Below are positions 11,753 through 25,100 of a stretch of 60,000 nt of DNA, piece by piece. Position 1 is the stretch's first letter. Each line of letters opens with the position of its first letter. The translations under genes were made by a program, and so were the position numbers. The notes beneath the pieces were generated by a model. That model was not told the origin of the DNA, ran no database searches, and worked only from the letters and a program-made list of their open reading frames with translations. This stretch comes from Tubulanus polymorphus. Its lineage: Eukaryota; Nemertea; Palaeonemertea; Tubulaniformes; Tubulanidae. The stretch lies in the NCBI RefSeq assembly GCF_964204645.1, contig NC_134033.1:8034231-8094230 (forward strand). Reading direction: 5' to 3'.

Positions 11753-14700
11753 GAATTGCCCTCATAGGACTATGCATCTATGAGAGTTATCTGTAGGCTA
11801 CTAGACACACAATGGCTTCAATGAAGATAGTCCTATACTCTACTGAAACTAGTTTGTTTGTGTTTCATCACACCAGAGGGGGGATGTTTTCTTTTAATTT
11901 AGGCCTAATGCAATAATGATGTCAAATGGATCTAATGAACCATGGGATACTATGTACTATTCATTCCCCCTACGGTTTGTTAGAATGTGGTTCTACTGTA
12001 GTAGTTGTTCACGGTTTGAGAGATAACTAAACCAGCTATTATACAGATTGTGCACTTAAATCATAGTTTATATGGATAATATTATATTTATAGTTTATTC
12101 TTATCAATTACAAATTATCTGTTATCTGTATATCACTTAATCTGTACTAAAGAGCTCACTCCCTAGTGATTTACGGATTAATCAAGGTTGACTCTAGTTA
12201 CCGGGTATGTTACCTGTGGCCTTCACAGGCCTAAGACAACTTTGATGGGGCCAATCTTCAGTAGGTATACCCAGTCTCCACGAGCACCGGTTCTCCAAGT
12301 TCCTGGCATCCCACGTGGCCTCAATAGGTGCACATCGGATAACACAAAATATTACATTCTAAAATGTACCTACCAAATTCACCGCCAAACTGCATTGAAT
12401 TTTCATGAAGAGAAGGTGGTTGAATCAAGTTGTGGGCTAACTTAGGGCAGGTGGCTGGTTAGTTACAATTTAGGCCTTACACATACATGCATGTGTAGTC
12501 TTTAACTAAATGTACACGCCATGCAGTTCTGAAAAAGGCGACTATAAATTAGCTGTCAATTTTCATTAGTACTGCCATAATGAACCCTGTCATTTGTCTG
12601 GGTTCATATGTACGTGTAGTAGTCAGTTGAGGCGAAAGGAAGCCCTTAAAAGCATTTTATGATAGCAAAATACACACGTTTCTGATGAAAAAGAAACAAT
12701 TTTCTAATCATCTAAGACCATGGCCCTAACACATAATTGTTCAAAAAAAATAATTGGGTATTCCAAAAGCAAAACATAGCACTTGGGAGACTTGCTATGA
12801 ATGCTGATTTTGTGCAATATTTTTTTTAGCATATGAGTTGTCCTTAAATTACCTCTGTGATTGAAAAGCTAAAAACACAGTACTGCTTACAAGAATAACT
12901 TACGAATAAATGACGTTTATTTATCATGTTTTAACAGTTTGGACATATTGCAGTTATTTGACTGACGAACAATATATAAAATACACGATAAGTATCGCAC
13001 TCTGTAAAAAGATTTTATACAAAGATCTTCATTATCTGACGATGATACAAAATGTAGGATGTCCCGAAGTAACACTCGCAGCCACAAAAAATAAAGATCA
13101 TTTACCATATCAAAGTTACATTTGATGACTGTACACCATTACTCTCCGGTATTATTTGGTTGGCAGCGAAATTCATTTCTCATGGACACAAAATATGAAA
13201 ATTAGCCTAGTGCACGAAAATCCGGCTGCACCCGAGATGTGCTGTGTGAATTTGAAAACGCAGAGATCGTGCAAATCAAACCTATATTAGTGTCTGCTCA
13301 AGACTGAACTTTCTCATTTTGTTGTTTTTTCACATTTTATTAGAGAAAGTTCTTGCTGTTCAAATAAGTTCAAAAACTCTGAATTACATGTATACAAAAA
13401 TATTTTTCCTGAAATGATGATGACATGGCATAAATAATGACTTAACTCTTTCCATGCGAATTTAATGGCGTTCAGGGGCTAGTTGGTTAAAGATAGCCAG
13501 ACGATGATAGTAACAATGAACTATTAATTGTCATTATGTCAGTCAACTATCCACTGGTTAACTCTAACTGACTAATGAGCTCCTGTATGGTATGATGAGG
13601 TATATAATATAGTTGAAACGATAAAGCGTTTTTTAGCATGAATGGAATGTATTGGAATAATAAATAACAGCAGTTGTGAGTAAAGATTAAGATTAGACTG
13701 CAGTTTAGGCCAGCACATATTTCCTGGTTGATCATCCCTTCCTTGCCCATAGGTTTTTACATTGTCTAGGAAATAAATGTGCCCTGTTCAAGATCTATTT
13801 CTTCAGTCATTGGAAAAATACGTACTGCCTAGTAACAACCTGGACCCAGTAACTCTGTTCTGGTTATAGTTAACTAGTGTTTGAATTAGTCCAAACTGTT
13901 TTAAGCTTCGAGCCTATAATAGAGAACTATTTAACAGGTTCTGGAGTGGCCCTTTCGTTTCAGTTACCGTAATCTTAGTAACAACTGTGGAGCTGAATCC
14001 GATGTGGAAAGCAATGGATAAAATAGAAAAAACAAAACAGTGAAACAAGAACAGAAATTAATAGAAACAATATTTATCTATCTAGATAAGCTTAATACAT
14101 GCACCTAAGTGGCAGGAATCATGAACAACATATCGATACGAATTAGTGAATTGTACAGTAAACCTCGCCTTAAAAAAGTAATTCATTTTCTTCATTCCTA
14201 TATTTTTCTGTACATAAAGCAATGCCCAACTAGACTCTTTTAACTCGGATTTTTGTCTAACTCAAATAGAATTTCAACGTATTTTCATTCTCCCCTGAAT
14301 GATCTTCCCCTCTATAATCTGATACTGATAAAGATAACTACTGTGTCTGATGATGTTGTTCGTTGTCTGCATATATGCCGATCACAATACCTTAACAGTG
14401 AGTGACAGCGTGCTGTAGCCGAGTCTACCGATGCCAATGGTTGTCCCTACCGGGGAGGACGAGAGTTACAATGCCCGAGGCTAAGAAAAGATCAACTTCG
14501 CGTTCATTGAAAGAGCTGGAAATTAAAGTTCTAAAGAGAAAAATCCAAATATGAAACATATGATTGTCGCAGGAAAGTTTGGACCAAAAAAAAACAATCT
14601 TTCAATGATGATTTGAAAAATAAAGGTCCAATGGCCCTGTGGCTCACCATCAAATCATCGAGTGCATACATACAATACCTAGTTGAATGAAATGCTCGCC

Positions 14701-17466
14701 ATTTTGTTTTGGGTTTCACATTGGGCTTTCCCAATTACATCAGAATCCAAGTATGCAAATTTTCATATGTAAAAACGTGCCATTGCTTAGTGCTAAAAAG
14801 CAGGGTTTTTTACGTGTTTTTCAAGAATAAGTCCCCTAAAAATAACTCATCACTATGAAATTTTTGTAGGCTCGAGAACTCATAAAGCCAAACCATGACA
14901 CCAAAAATCAACACTATTGGTTCAATAACCAATGTTTGTACCTTGTTGACTCACCGGTACTCGATTCATTTTCAATGAAAACTGCTTCACCAGACTGTTT
15001 GCATAGGCAAACCTACAATAAAGACTTTTAACTCTTGACCGGGCTTTTAAGCACCCTGATGTCGGCGTGGCTTAATTATTATGTTTGTCATTATAAATCG
15101 TCCATCAGCCAGATATTGTTGATGGCAATCAACATGTTTTAGCTGCAATGAGTTGGATATTAGCGAAAATAAAGAAAACTATGTATAAAATAGTTATCCC
15201 TCGCTATTTAAGTGCAGAATGTGATTCCAGTGCCTCTCGGCCGAGTTTAGTTTCATACATCTCTGAAGAGAGTGCGGTTTAAACAGACATGTCTAACACT
15301 GACTGACAATATTGCATACAATCATTACTCTGTACTGCCTAATGAATCGGAACTTTGACCAACCCATTGCATTTTTTGGTTATTTAGATCTGAATCTAAC
15401 AACTACAGATCTATCTTATAATTGGAGACCACCGTTTTTCAGACTTCACGAGTGCCAACCGTGTGACCGCCAGTTGCTGAATTGGGTTTCATTCTTGGAG
15501 TAAAAATAAGTAAAGTTATGGTATACACAATTTTCAACTGTGAAGTACATATAAAATGATAACTGGTTGCTTGTCATTAAGGAATATTAAGAACCCTGCA
15601 GAATGGGTTATTGTCTGGTTCAACTAGTATTGCTGAATGCTATTAGTTCTCTCAAGAAAAATACTGCGAAACCTTGATACAAAGAACACAAAAAATGATT
15701 ATTCATTACCCTGGTATATCACTGATGATATTTAATTAGGGGTCATTCGTAAAGTAGAATGTACCTACGCAAAAAATTGAGTATTTTTTGAGGCCCTACT
15801 TTGTGTGCGCATATCGTACTACAGTAGACTTCACTCCAGTCGGATCTTTTGAGACCGTAAAAATTGAGGGATATCCGAGTTGGATGTTATGTGTTTCAAT
15901 TATTGTGTCACAATAAATATTCAAAAAATCATCTTGAGTTGAACGGTTATCCGGATAAGATGCGACTTGGGATGAGTCTACTGATGACCTTACCTACGCA
16001 ATGTTACACCGTGTAAGTTACATAACCTAAATCTGCGTAAAAGTCAACTCTGTCGAGAGCGTGTCTGGCTGCATAATTTGAACATAAAAGCGAGTGTAAA
16101 CAAAATCATCAGGGATTTTGAAGTCAGCCTGGTAACGGATACTGTTTCCTGCGCACCCTCCCTCGGCCAGCATTTGAACATCATGGCATTGAAATAAAGT
16201 TTGAATCCCTGCTGAGGGAGGATTGTGTGGAGAACAGTATCCAGTTACAAGGTCGTAAGAATCAACTCTAAACTGTTACACAATAGCTCACATTCAATTA
16301 TTTCAATTCTATAGATTTCACTTCAATTTATAGAGTGAAAGTCGAATCTCTAAATTGGAATTGGATCTTGCTGGACCACGTTCCAAAAGTTTTCAGTTAA
16401 GATTTTGATGCAAAAATTGAAAAGGAACTAATTTTGACTTAATAGTCATATCTAACACCACAATGGAACCTGGCTGGTTATATTGTTTTGAGATTTCTTT
16501 CTGGGGAATTTTAATCCCAAATGACAATTCATCAATTTTAAGGGGAACACGGATCAGTTGAATTCATTTCTCAGCAGTAATGGAGTGTTTCTAATGGATT
16601 TTGTGCAGTTTTTCTCAAATGACGGATTTCTATGTATGATTTGCACCACATCAAAAAAAGTTCTATGACATTCAAATATCGTTCATCATCAGTAATTTCA
16701 GAATTATCAAAAAGAATACTGTAATAATACTAGTCTATTGTGTTTCACAAACTCTTATTCATTATTTGACAACAACTCAGGGAAAAATTTCACTGGTTTC
16801 ATACAAGTAAGGGGTAGAGTCTATCATATTTCTCAAACCCTTTCTCAGCATTTGACACCAATTCAGAATTTTACAAGTCTCAATTTGACTGCAGTAAGAT
16901 TCACCTGTATTTCTCAAATTCTAACTCGGTGTTTGACACCAACTCTGACTAGAATTTTACCATCATCAACTTAACAGAGTAAGAAACAGAGTCTACTGTA
17001 TTTCTTGGACTCCTAAAAGTCTACAGTATTTCTCAAACTCTAGCCTAATTCAGTATTAAGACACACACCAGTAGAATTTTACCAGTTCCAAATTTAGAGA
17101 GTAAGACTACTTTTTTTCACAAACTAGATTACTATTACTAGATATTTGTCCATAACTCGGCAAAGTAGAATTTTACAGGTCTCAGCTTAACCGAATTAGA
17201 GGTGCGTAGGCTGAATTCGTCATTAAAATGAAAAACTCGACATATACAATATTCAATATAACATTATTAATGAAAATGAAAATATAACAAATTTAAAATA
17301 TATAGATATAGTTATAAATTAAAAGTGGCAGGAATCATCATTATTGTTATCATTGGAAAGTTGTAAAGCTATATATAAGAATGTAAGAATTGACAACTTG
17401 ACAAAGTTTGTGTTAGTTATACCCAATCCCTGTAGGTGGCAATACGAGTATTACTTTAACCCCAGT
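11753..17466. other. Long gene-free region
   Basis: No supported gene on either strand in 5.7 kb. Short open frames (such as 12188-12445, 12910-13125, 16738-16974) have no recognisable domain and no convincing splice context. A 27-codon frame at 14471-14554 starting MPEAKKRSTS could be a small first exon, but nothing joins to it. 16740-17200 contains loosely repeated TTTCTCAAACTCT and AGAATTTTAC phrases. Confidence 0.45.
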
Positions 17467-17934
17467 TACCGTATTTTCCGGTGATTACGCCGACTCGGCC
17501 AATAAGCCGAGGGCAGTCTTTTAGCCCATAATACATGGATTTCTTAATGCATCGCTCAATAAGCCGGAGCCCTTCATCAGGAGATTTTAATTCACTGATT
17601 TGTCAATAAATTTGTCTTAATTGACGATGTATTAGGCTGACAGCTGACGCGGGTATATACAAATGTGCTAGCGCTGCGGTATTAGATTGCCGCTGTGAGT
17701 TGATGAAAGAAACAAAGTAACAAAATAGTTCTAAATAAATTATTGGTAGTAAATAATGACCTCAAATAAATATGGAACACTTATCGATTTTTATGATCTT
17801 CAGGAGCATTAGAGTGACATAGTTCGGGAAGTAATTATTCAAGTCAGATCATATCCGTCCAATAAGCCGATCATGATATTTTGGGGTGAAAATCTGAGGC
17901 TAGAAAATCAGCTTATTAGCTGGAAAATACGGTA
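17467..17934. mobile_element. pogo/Tc1-like MITE with TA ends
   Basis: The left end TACCGTATTTTCC is repeated inverted at the right end (GGAAAATACGGTA). The bordering TA on both sides fits a TA target duplication, as made by Tc1/mariner/pogo transposases. AATAAGCCGA words lie just inside each end. The phrase CTTTAACCCCAG flanks both sides. No open frame. Confidence 0.65.
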
Positions 17935-18567
17935 TTCTTTAACCCCAGGGCTAACTCAATAATTCATTTTCAATTGAGTTAACCCCCGGGTTAAAGTTAA
18001 TACCAGTCTATAAAACTGGGCCCTGGATTAATTTGACCCTCTGTACTATCCAAACATTTAACTGTATAGGATAGAGCAGAATTCTAAACGTTTTCTACGC
18101 CCAAACACTTAGTGCCTGTAGGTGGCATTACTAGTTTGGAGCAGAGTTTTAAAACCTTTTTAAGACCAATTGTATACCGTATTAGTTCCTGTCGGCGGCT
18201 GTAAGTGGCAAAATCCCCTATCTACTGTCATTCAGGCTATGAATTCTACTTCTACTTGCTGCCACTAAATGGCAGTGGCACGTGTTACTACCGTTTAAAA
18301 TGTTGTTGGTTGTTTAAATACTGAATATCCAATAAACAAAAATATACCATTGCACATCATACTACTCAGCCTTTTCTTAACCCAATGGAAAGTCAACCTC
18401 ATGGGTGATGAGGGATCCAACACACATGATATCAAATTATTGAATATATATGACTTTTCTACTTGGTGTTTGGTAAAGTTTACACTAATTCAATGAAAAC
18501 TGTAATGTAGAAATGTAGAAATCTTCTGGTTAGATATTGTATAAATACAGCTCTGGTAACGAATGAG

Positions 18568-18639
<72 letters not shown>

Positions 18640-19184
18640 AAAAACATTGAATCTACGTCATTTCTAGCCAATGGTGAATCAGTTATAGGGGTATGGAAGA
18701 ACAGTACAACATACAATCAATATCAAATACAGTTCAGCTGCTGTTGGCATATTTACGACGAAATTCACACAAACAACACAAATAAACAATACATGTGGGA
18801 AAATAGCTTCGTAGCCATGTACATATATTTTGATTCTGGTGCGGAATTCTGAGGACCTTGGTGTCTAGTTCATCTGAAGCTAATGGGTTAAAATTCTACT
18901 GTAATGATTTTTTTTTGTAGCAGACAAAAAAAGCGTCGGGCGGATTTGGGTGGCTTGAGACGTAGTACGCAGGGCGGATGCAGATGACTTGAGAGCTAAT
19001 AGGTTGAATAGTAAATGGGTTGATACTGAATCAATCTATTCAATCCTAATTTTCTATTAATTGAATTTCTATTCACAATGAACCTCTTTGACAACTAAAA
19101 ATAGTCCCAGCTTGGCTATTTTCCCACCGGATGCAGCCAATCTAGGAAGCTATTGCCCTAGACTAATCATTAACAAATGATTAT
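17935..19184. other. Gene-free DNA with AT-rich microsatellite
   Basis: No gene seen. A snap-back pair, AACTCAAT and ATTGAGTT, lies near 17950-17985. Several GTAGGTGGCA phrases (17430, 18120) look like the same old repeat. The downstream end is the 3' flank of the membrane-protein gene. Confidence 0.4.
18571..18630. repeat. (TA)n microsatellite
   Basis: About 30 uninterrupted TA units. The tyrosine/isoleucine open frame over it is an artefact. Confidence 0.95.
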
Positions 19185-22100
19185 TCAGCATATTTCGTAT
19201 TCGCGGAGTGCGTTCACGTCAACCGTCACTTCTTCTGACCGTGTTACCGTCACGTGCGGAAAGTCTCGCCGTTTATTTTTCTCTGATTTCCGTTTGCCGG
19301 TGCGTTGCCCAGATGTCGACGACGAAGCCATCGATGATGATCGAGACGATGAACCCGCCGCCGATAATCTACCCTTCAGACGATCTTTGATCTTGGCCGC
19401 ACGGTTTTTACGGAATTGTTTATCGTCATTCGGGTGTTGTCGGTGCTCGGGTGATTTCGATCGCAGCTCAACGGAATTTTTATCGTGGAACACGCGATCC
19501 GGCGAACACTGTTCCATGTTGTCGACGAGGGCGCTAGTGGCCAGGCGATGTTGACGCCGGCGCCACCACACTATTAGCGGCACGACCGTTATTAACGCGA
19601 TCAGAATAACTACGAATACGGCTAATGTGGCGGTACCCGCTCCGGAACCTACAAATATATAATACTACATTAAGAGCGTGAATGTATCATATGAACTAGC
19701 AGTCCAGGGACACCACGCCCATTCGAGAAGTGGTACAGAATGAGGAAATTATAGCGTTATAACAGTAATAAATCAAATAAATATCAAACTGTAATAAGAG
19801 CCCCACTTTTCATGAATGGTTCTATGAGTAACTAGAAAGAATCTTTCTATGTGGTCAGGTTAGAAAAAATTTTGTTCGAAGACACTCAGTGACAGTTACG
19901 AACTCTACCATTCAACACCAGACCACTGCCACGTGAGAACAAGGCTTGTACGCCGATACGAGGTCACAGTCTACGTTCCCTCCTAGTTGCCGCGCCAATC
20001 CATTACTACTCCGTTGCATAATCGTCTCATCAACATACCTTAACATCATATTGCAGTGCAAGTGTGACACAGAGGCAGGATCATAACGAACGAACCGGAT
20101 CGTTGCAAGCGTTTGATTTCAACCATATACCAGGGTTCGTAGCCTCAAGACCAACCAAAATTCAAGGCCATTTGAGATGCACATTCAAGGCTTTTTACCC
20201 CCATGAAAAACATTTTCACGGCAATATTTCCTCGCTTCATCCATTCAAAAACAATCAAAACAGCTAACAGGGTTTATTATGCCACTGCTGACCCGAATTC
20301 ACTGATATTCACTGACACGGCCAACAACAGCAACTTCAAGAAATTTGATAATTTTGAGCCAGTGACTGAATGCCTACACTAATGACTTTTTAATTGGTTG
20401 AAGTACAGATTTTCTTGGAAATATAACGGAAAAAATAAGTGTGAAAACTGTATTGGGTTGAATTCAAATGATGGGAGAAAACTTACTTTTTGCAAATAAT
20501 CAAGATGGAAATACCAAGAAAAACATCTTTTAAAAAAATTAAATCTGATGTTAACACCAACCAGATGTTTTTGGCGGGATTTTTGGCCTCATATCATAAC
20601 CAAATACACGTTTTTAATTTAAATTTCATCAAAAAAAGTTTTTTAGGCCTACGATATACAATACAACAAGTAGCGGCACACCTCAACGAGTAAGAATTCT
20701 TTTTTTTAGAAAGGCCAATCACCACAGCCATATCGGTGCGCAAGAGTCAAGGGACTCAAGATGTCATATCCCGATATGACATCAGGCAGGAAAATTATGA
20801 TTTTTTTACAGAATTCCTTCAATTTCTTCTTCTGAAATAAATCAATTCTTTCTTTCAACAAACTCAGGAAAGCGCAACAAATTTCAGACTACCTGAGCAA
20901 GTTACAAAGCTATCTTATATCAAATAACAGAGAAAAGTGGGAAAATGAAGTGCAAGTCGAACCACTAAAACATCGTGGTCGGTGTTGCTACGCAACCCGA
21001 CCACAAAAATACAATGTTTCTATGTACACAGTACAATCATTCTTTTTAAGTAACCCAGACAGGGAGACGGCACGAACACATACTTCAGATCACATTTTTT
21101 CCTGTGTCTCACTCATTGATTTGAATGCATAATCAAATTGAATCGGATTTGGTGATGTTTTGTTCTTTTTTTGAAACTTTGCACAGGGGCTTGCCACCAA
21201 CTACATTATCAGTAACACATTTCCATAATCAAATCTGCTTCATTTAGAAGTTTATCTGACATTATCTTTTTCATGTATTAAGCATCCAAGAAAACGAATA
21301 TGGCCGCCAGTCGTATAAAGTCAATGAAATATCAAGAAAAGCCATAAATACACTTTCTCAACTTCCCAATTCAAGCTATAACTTGACCCAAGTGGAACAA
21401 AAATATAGAGAAGCTTTTTTATCAGATAAATGCTGGTGGGGGTAGAGCTGTGATGAGATTCAGAATACTTACTCATTGGAGAACAGCTATATGAACTTGA
21501 AATGGTCACGTTGCTGTCGATGAAATATGGTCCTGGTGAACTTTCAACATGGAACTCGGCCTGTTACACAAAAATACGCAACAATCAGCTCATTACCAAT
21601 AATTTTTCAAGTAAATTTGAAGTAGAAAATCATCCAAATATAATAAAATGATGTTACCAATTCGATAAGATTGACTTCTCTACATTAAGTGTTTGGTATA
21701 TCAATTTACAGTAAATTGAAATGAAACACTTGTTAAAAGTAGATTCTCTAACCAAAATACAGAATAAATTGAAATACAGATGACCTGTGTAATTCCAGTA
21801 GAACCTACTTAATAAATCCGGATCATTTCTGACCTATGAAATTCATCTAGTTTGTAAGAAATTTAGATGAAACATCATATTTTACATGCATAAAACTGTG
21901 GACTGTAAATAATACCTGGATTAAATTAAAACCTGGCATATATGATTTGGAGTATGTGGGTTTGACTAGTGGAACCTCGTTGATACAAGTTCCCGGGGCA
22001 ATTATTTGTATTAACGAGAATTTGTAACATGCAATTTGACGTAAATTTCCTGCCGATAGATAAAGAAAATAGAGAAAGATAAAAGAGAGATAAAACGATT

Positions 22101-25100
22101 GAATGGTTTAAACTCAAATTTGGTCTGGTTCGGTTTAGGGAAGCAAACGTTCTTCAGGATGTCAAACTTTATTTTTATACCACACATGTACTATGTCCAA
22201 TACAGGTGATCCACTCAATCAGCAATTGTATTAACGGTATTGATTTATATACTATGGAAATGAGATATAGGGACTAAACATTTTCATAGTTTTAACGAAT
22301 TTTACATATCATCATGTTTGTATTAAACTGATTTTTACTAGTATTATTTATACAAAATTTAGTCGGGACATACAAAAATCATTCTGGCTTTTGTACTGGC
22401 TTGTGTACTAAACTAAGTGTGAGTAGGGGGGGTATGGAGGGGTCTGGGTGGAGGGGTGATGGAGTGTGGGTGGATGGAGCAACCGAGGAGTGTAATTACC
22501 TTTATATGCAGAATGTCATGGGTGAGTTTCAATAAAACGACGTATATTTTCACTTCATGCGGAAAACCGTGAATAACAAGAATTTCATGTTGATTAATGA
22601 ACGTATGTGTCCAATCAATACTGGATGTCGTTGACTGAAATATCAATGAATACAAATATAGCTGCAAAGCAGCGATAACGGGTTTTCTGCACAGTCTTAG
22701 AATCCTGTTCAACGGTGGATTTCGACGAAGCATTTGATAAGGCACAACATCAGCCATTACTAAACAGGCTATTAGGAAACAGTATCAATGATAGGTTGCC
22801 CAAATAGCTCAGCAGTTATCTCTGAACGAAAACTTGTAGCCGAAATCAACGGAACGCCTCATCTTGGAATAAGTCGGTCAAACTAGTGGAGTCACGCAAG
22901 GTAGTATCCTAAGTTGTCTTCTGTTTAATGTCCTGACAAATGACATACACAGTAATCCAACATATACCAGACCGAGTAAATTTCCAAATCGACCTTAACA
23001 CGCTGTTCGACCAAAAAACTTAATGTTCCAACAAGAAAATCTTGTTCGAATGAAAATAATTCTGTTTGATCGAACAATACGCTTTTTACTTGAACCAAAA
23101 ATTTTCTTCATTCTGACAAAAAATGTGTTCGAATAAAAAGTTATGTTATTGTTGAAATGAAAAATTTTTAGTCTCGGCAAAAAAATTTGGTCGAGCGAAA
23201 ACAATTTTTTCGAACGAATGTTTGAATGAAAACGATTCTGTTCGATTGAACGAAATACTTCATACTTTCGGTTCGGAGAAAAAACTTTTTTCAATATACT
23301 TGTTCGAACGAAAAACTTAATGTTCTGACAAGAAAATTCTGTTCAAATTAAAAAAGATTCTGTTCAATAGAACGATTGTTCGAACGAAAAACCTTTCGTT
23401 TGGACAAAAAAAAGTTTGTTCAACTTTGTTCTTACGATTTTTTCAAATTGGTTCAATCGTATAGAATATTATTGGTTCGAACGAAATAAATTTTGTTCCG
23501 ACGAAAGAATTTTCAAGCGAAAGGTCTTTTGAACGAAAAAAAAAGATATTTCTGGTGCTCCGCAGTAACTTAAAGCCGGACGTAGGTTGGTCTTGTGACA
23601 CGATGCGATCCTCGCGTTGCATCGCAAGTTTCGGTGCAAGTCGGTTGCAATACGATTGTGTGCGACTAGTTTCTGCCAGTCGCAAGAGCGTCGGTTGGTT
23701 GTGACAGTCGTGTTGCGTCGCAGAAAGTTGAACACGTACGACTCCATGTGACTGGCGTTGCTGAAAGATGAGGACGCCAGTGATATGACGACTGAGTTTC
23801 AAGTCATCAAAACGTCACGATATGTCAACATATTTATGTTGACTTGATGCGATATATCGCGATTTATCGAGTTGGAACGCGACAACTCGAGGCCCTTTAT
23901 CGCTTCCGTAGATCTTTCATTAAGTAGATCACTAGAATGATCGCTTTAAAATCTCTTTAAAAAAAAAATAATCGGCCAAAATGACCTTAATATTCGACAC
24001 TATATCTACGGAAGCGATAAGGGGCCTCGAGATGTCGCATTCCAACTCGACAAGTCGCCATATTTATGTCGACATACCGCGATAAATCGCGTCAAGTCGA
24101 CATGAATATGTCGATATATCGTGACGTTTTGACGACATATTTCGTTTTCTCGACCATTTTCCTCGCGACAAGTCGACATATTCATGACGACTTGAAACTC
24201 AGTCGTCATATTACTAGCGTCCTCATCTTACATTTAGACATGTCTTCAAATGATGGCTTGTCCCATGGAAAATGAGCAAAAAAGCGAAATTTGTCGTGAA
24301 AATGTCACGATATGTAGACATATTCATGTGGACTTGACGCGATATATCGACATAAATATGGCGACTTGTCGAGTTTGAAGGCGACAACTCGAGGCCCTTT
24401 ATCGCTTCCGTACTATATCAGATTAATCGACTTCAAAATAGGCGAAAGCATAAGTCTTTATTACGTTATTAATTGGCCTAATTATTCAAAAGCTAATAAA
24501 GTGGGCGACAAAACCAAAAAAATTAATTGTCGCGGGCGATAAAACCAAAATAATCATTTGTCGCTGGCGATAAAACCAAAACATTGAATTGTCGCGGGCG
24601 ACAAAACCAAAAAAATGAATTGTCGTGGGCGAAAAAACCAAAATCTTGAATTGTCGCGGGCGACAAAACCAAAATATTGAATTTTCGCAGGCGACAAAAC
24701 CAAACTAATGAATTGTCGCGGGCGATAAAACCAGAATATTGAATTGTCGCAGGCGATAAAACCAAAATATTGAATTGTCGCGTGGGACAAAACCAAAATA
24801 TTGAATTGTCGCGGGCGACAAAACCAAACTAATCAATTGTCGCGGGCGATAAAACCAAAATAATGAATTGTCGCGGGCGATAAAACCAAAATATTGAATT
24901 GTCGCAGGCGATAACACCAAAATATTGAAGTGTCGCAGACGATAAAACCGCGACAAAAAAAAAAATTGTCGCGGGCAATAAAACCAAAATAATGAATTGT
25001 CGCGGGCGACAAAACCAAAATGTTGAATTGTCGCGGGCGACAAAACCAAACTAATGAATTGTTGCGGGCGATAAAACCAAAATAATAAATTGTCGCGGGC

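Larger units (their letters stand above)
19736..21472. other. Intron between exons 3 and 4 of the membrane-protein gene
   Basis: No coding signal. It holds two good hairpins, listed separately, and AT-rich spacer. Confidence 0.5.

Noticed and set aside
14471-14554. Small gene starting MPEAKKRSTSRS
   Set aside because: Only 27 codons, with no downstream exon that fits; kept as a remark only.
18480-18716. Minus-strand open frame with Ile-Tyr run
   Set aside because: Translation of a TA microsatellite.
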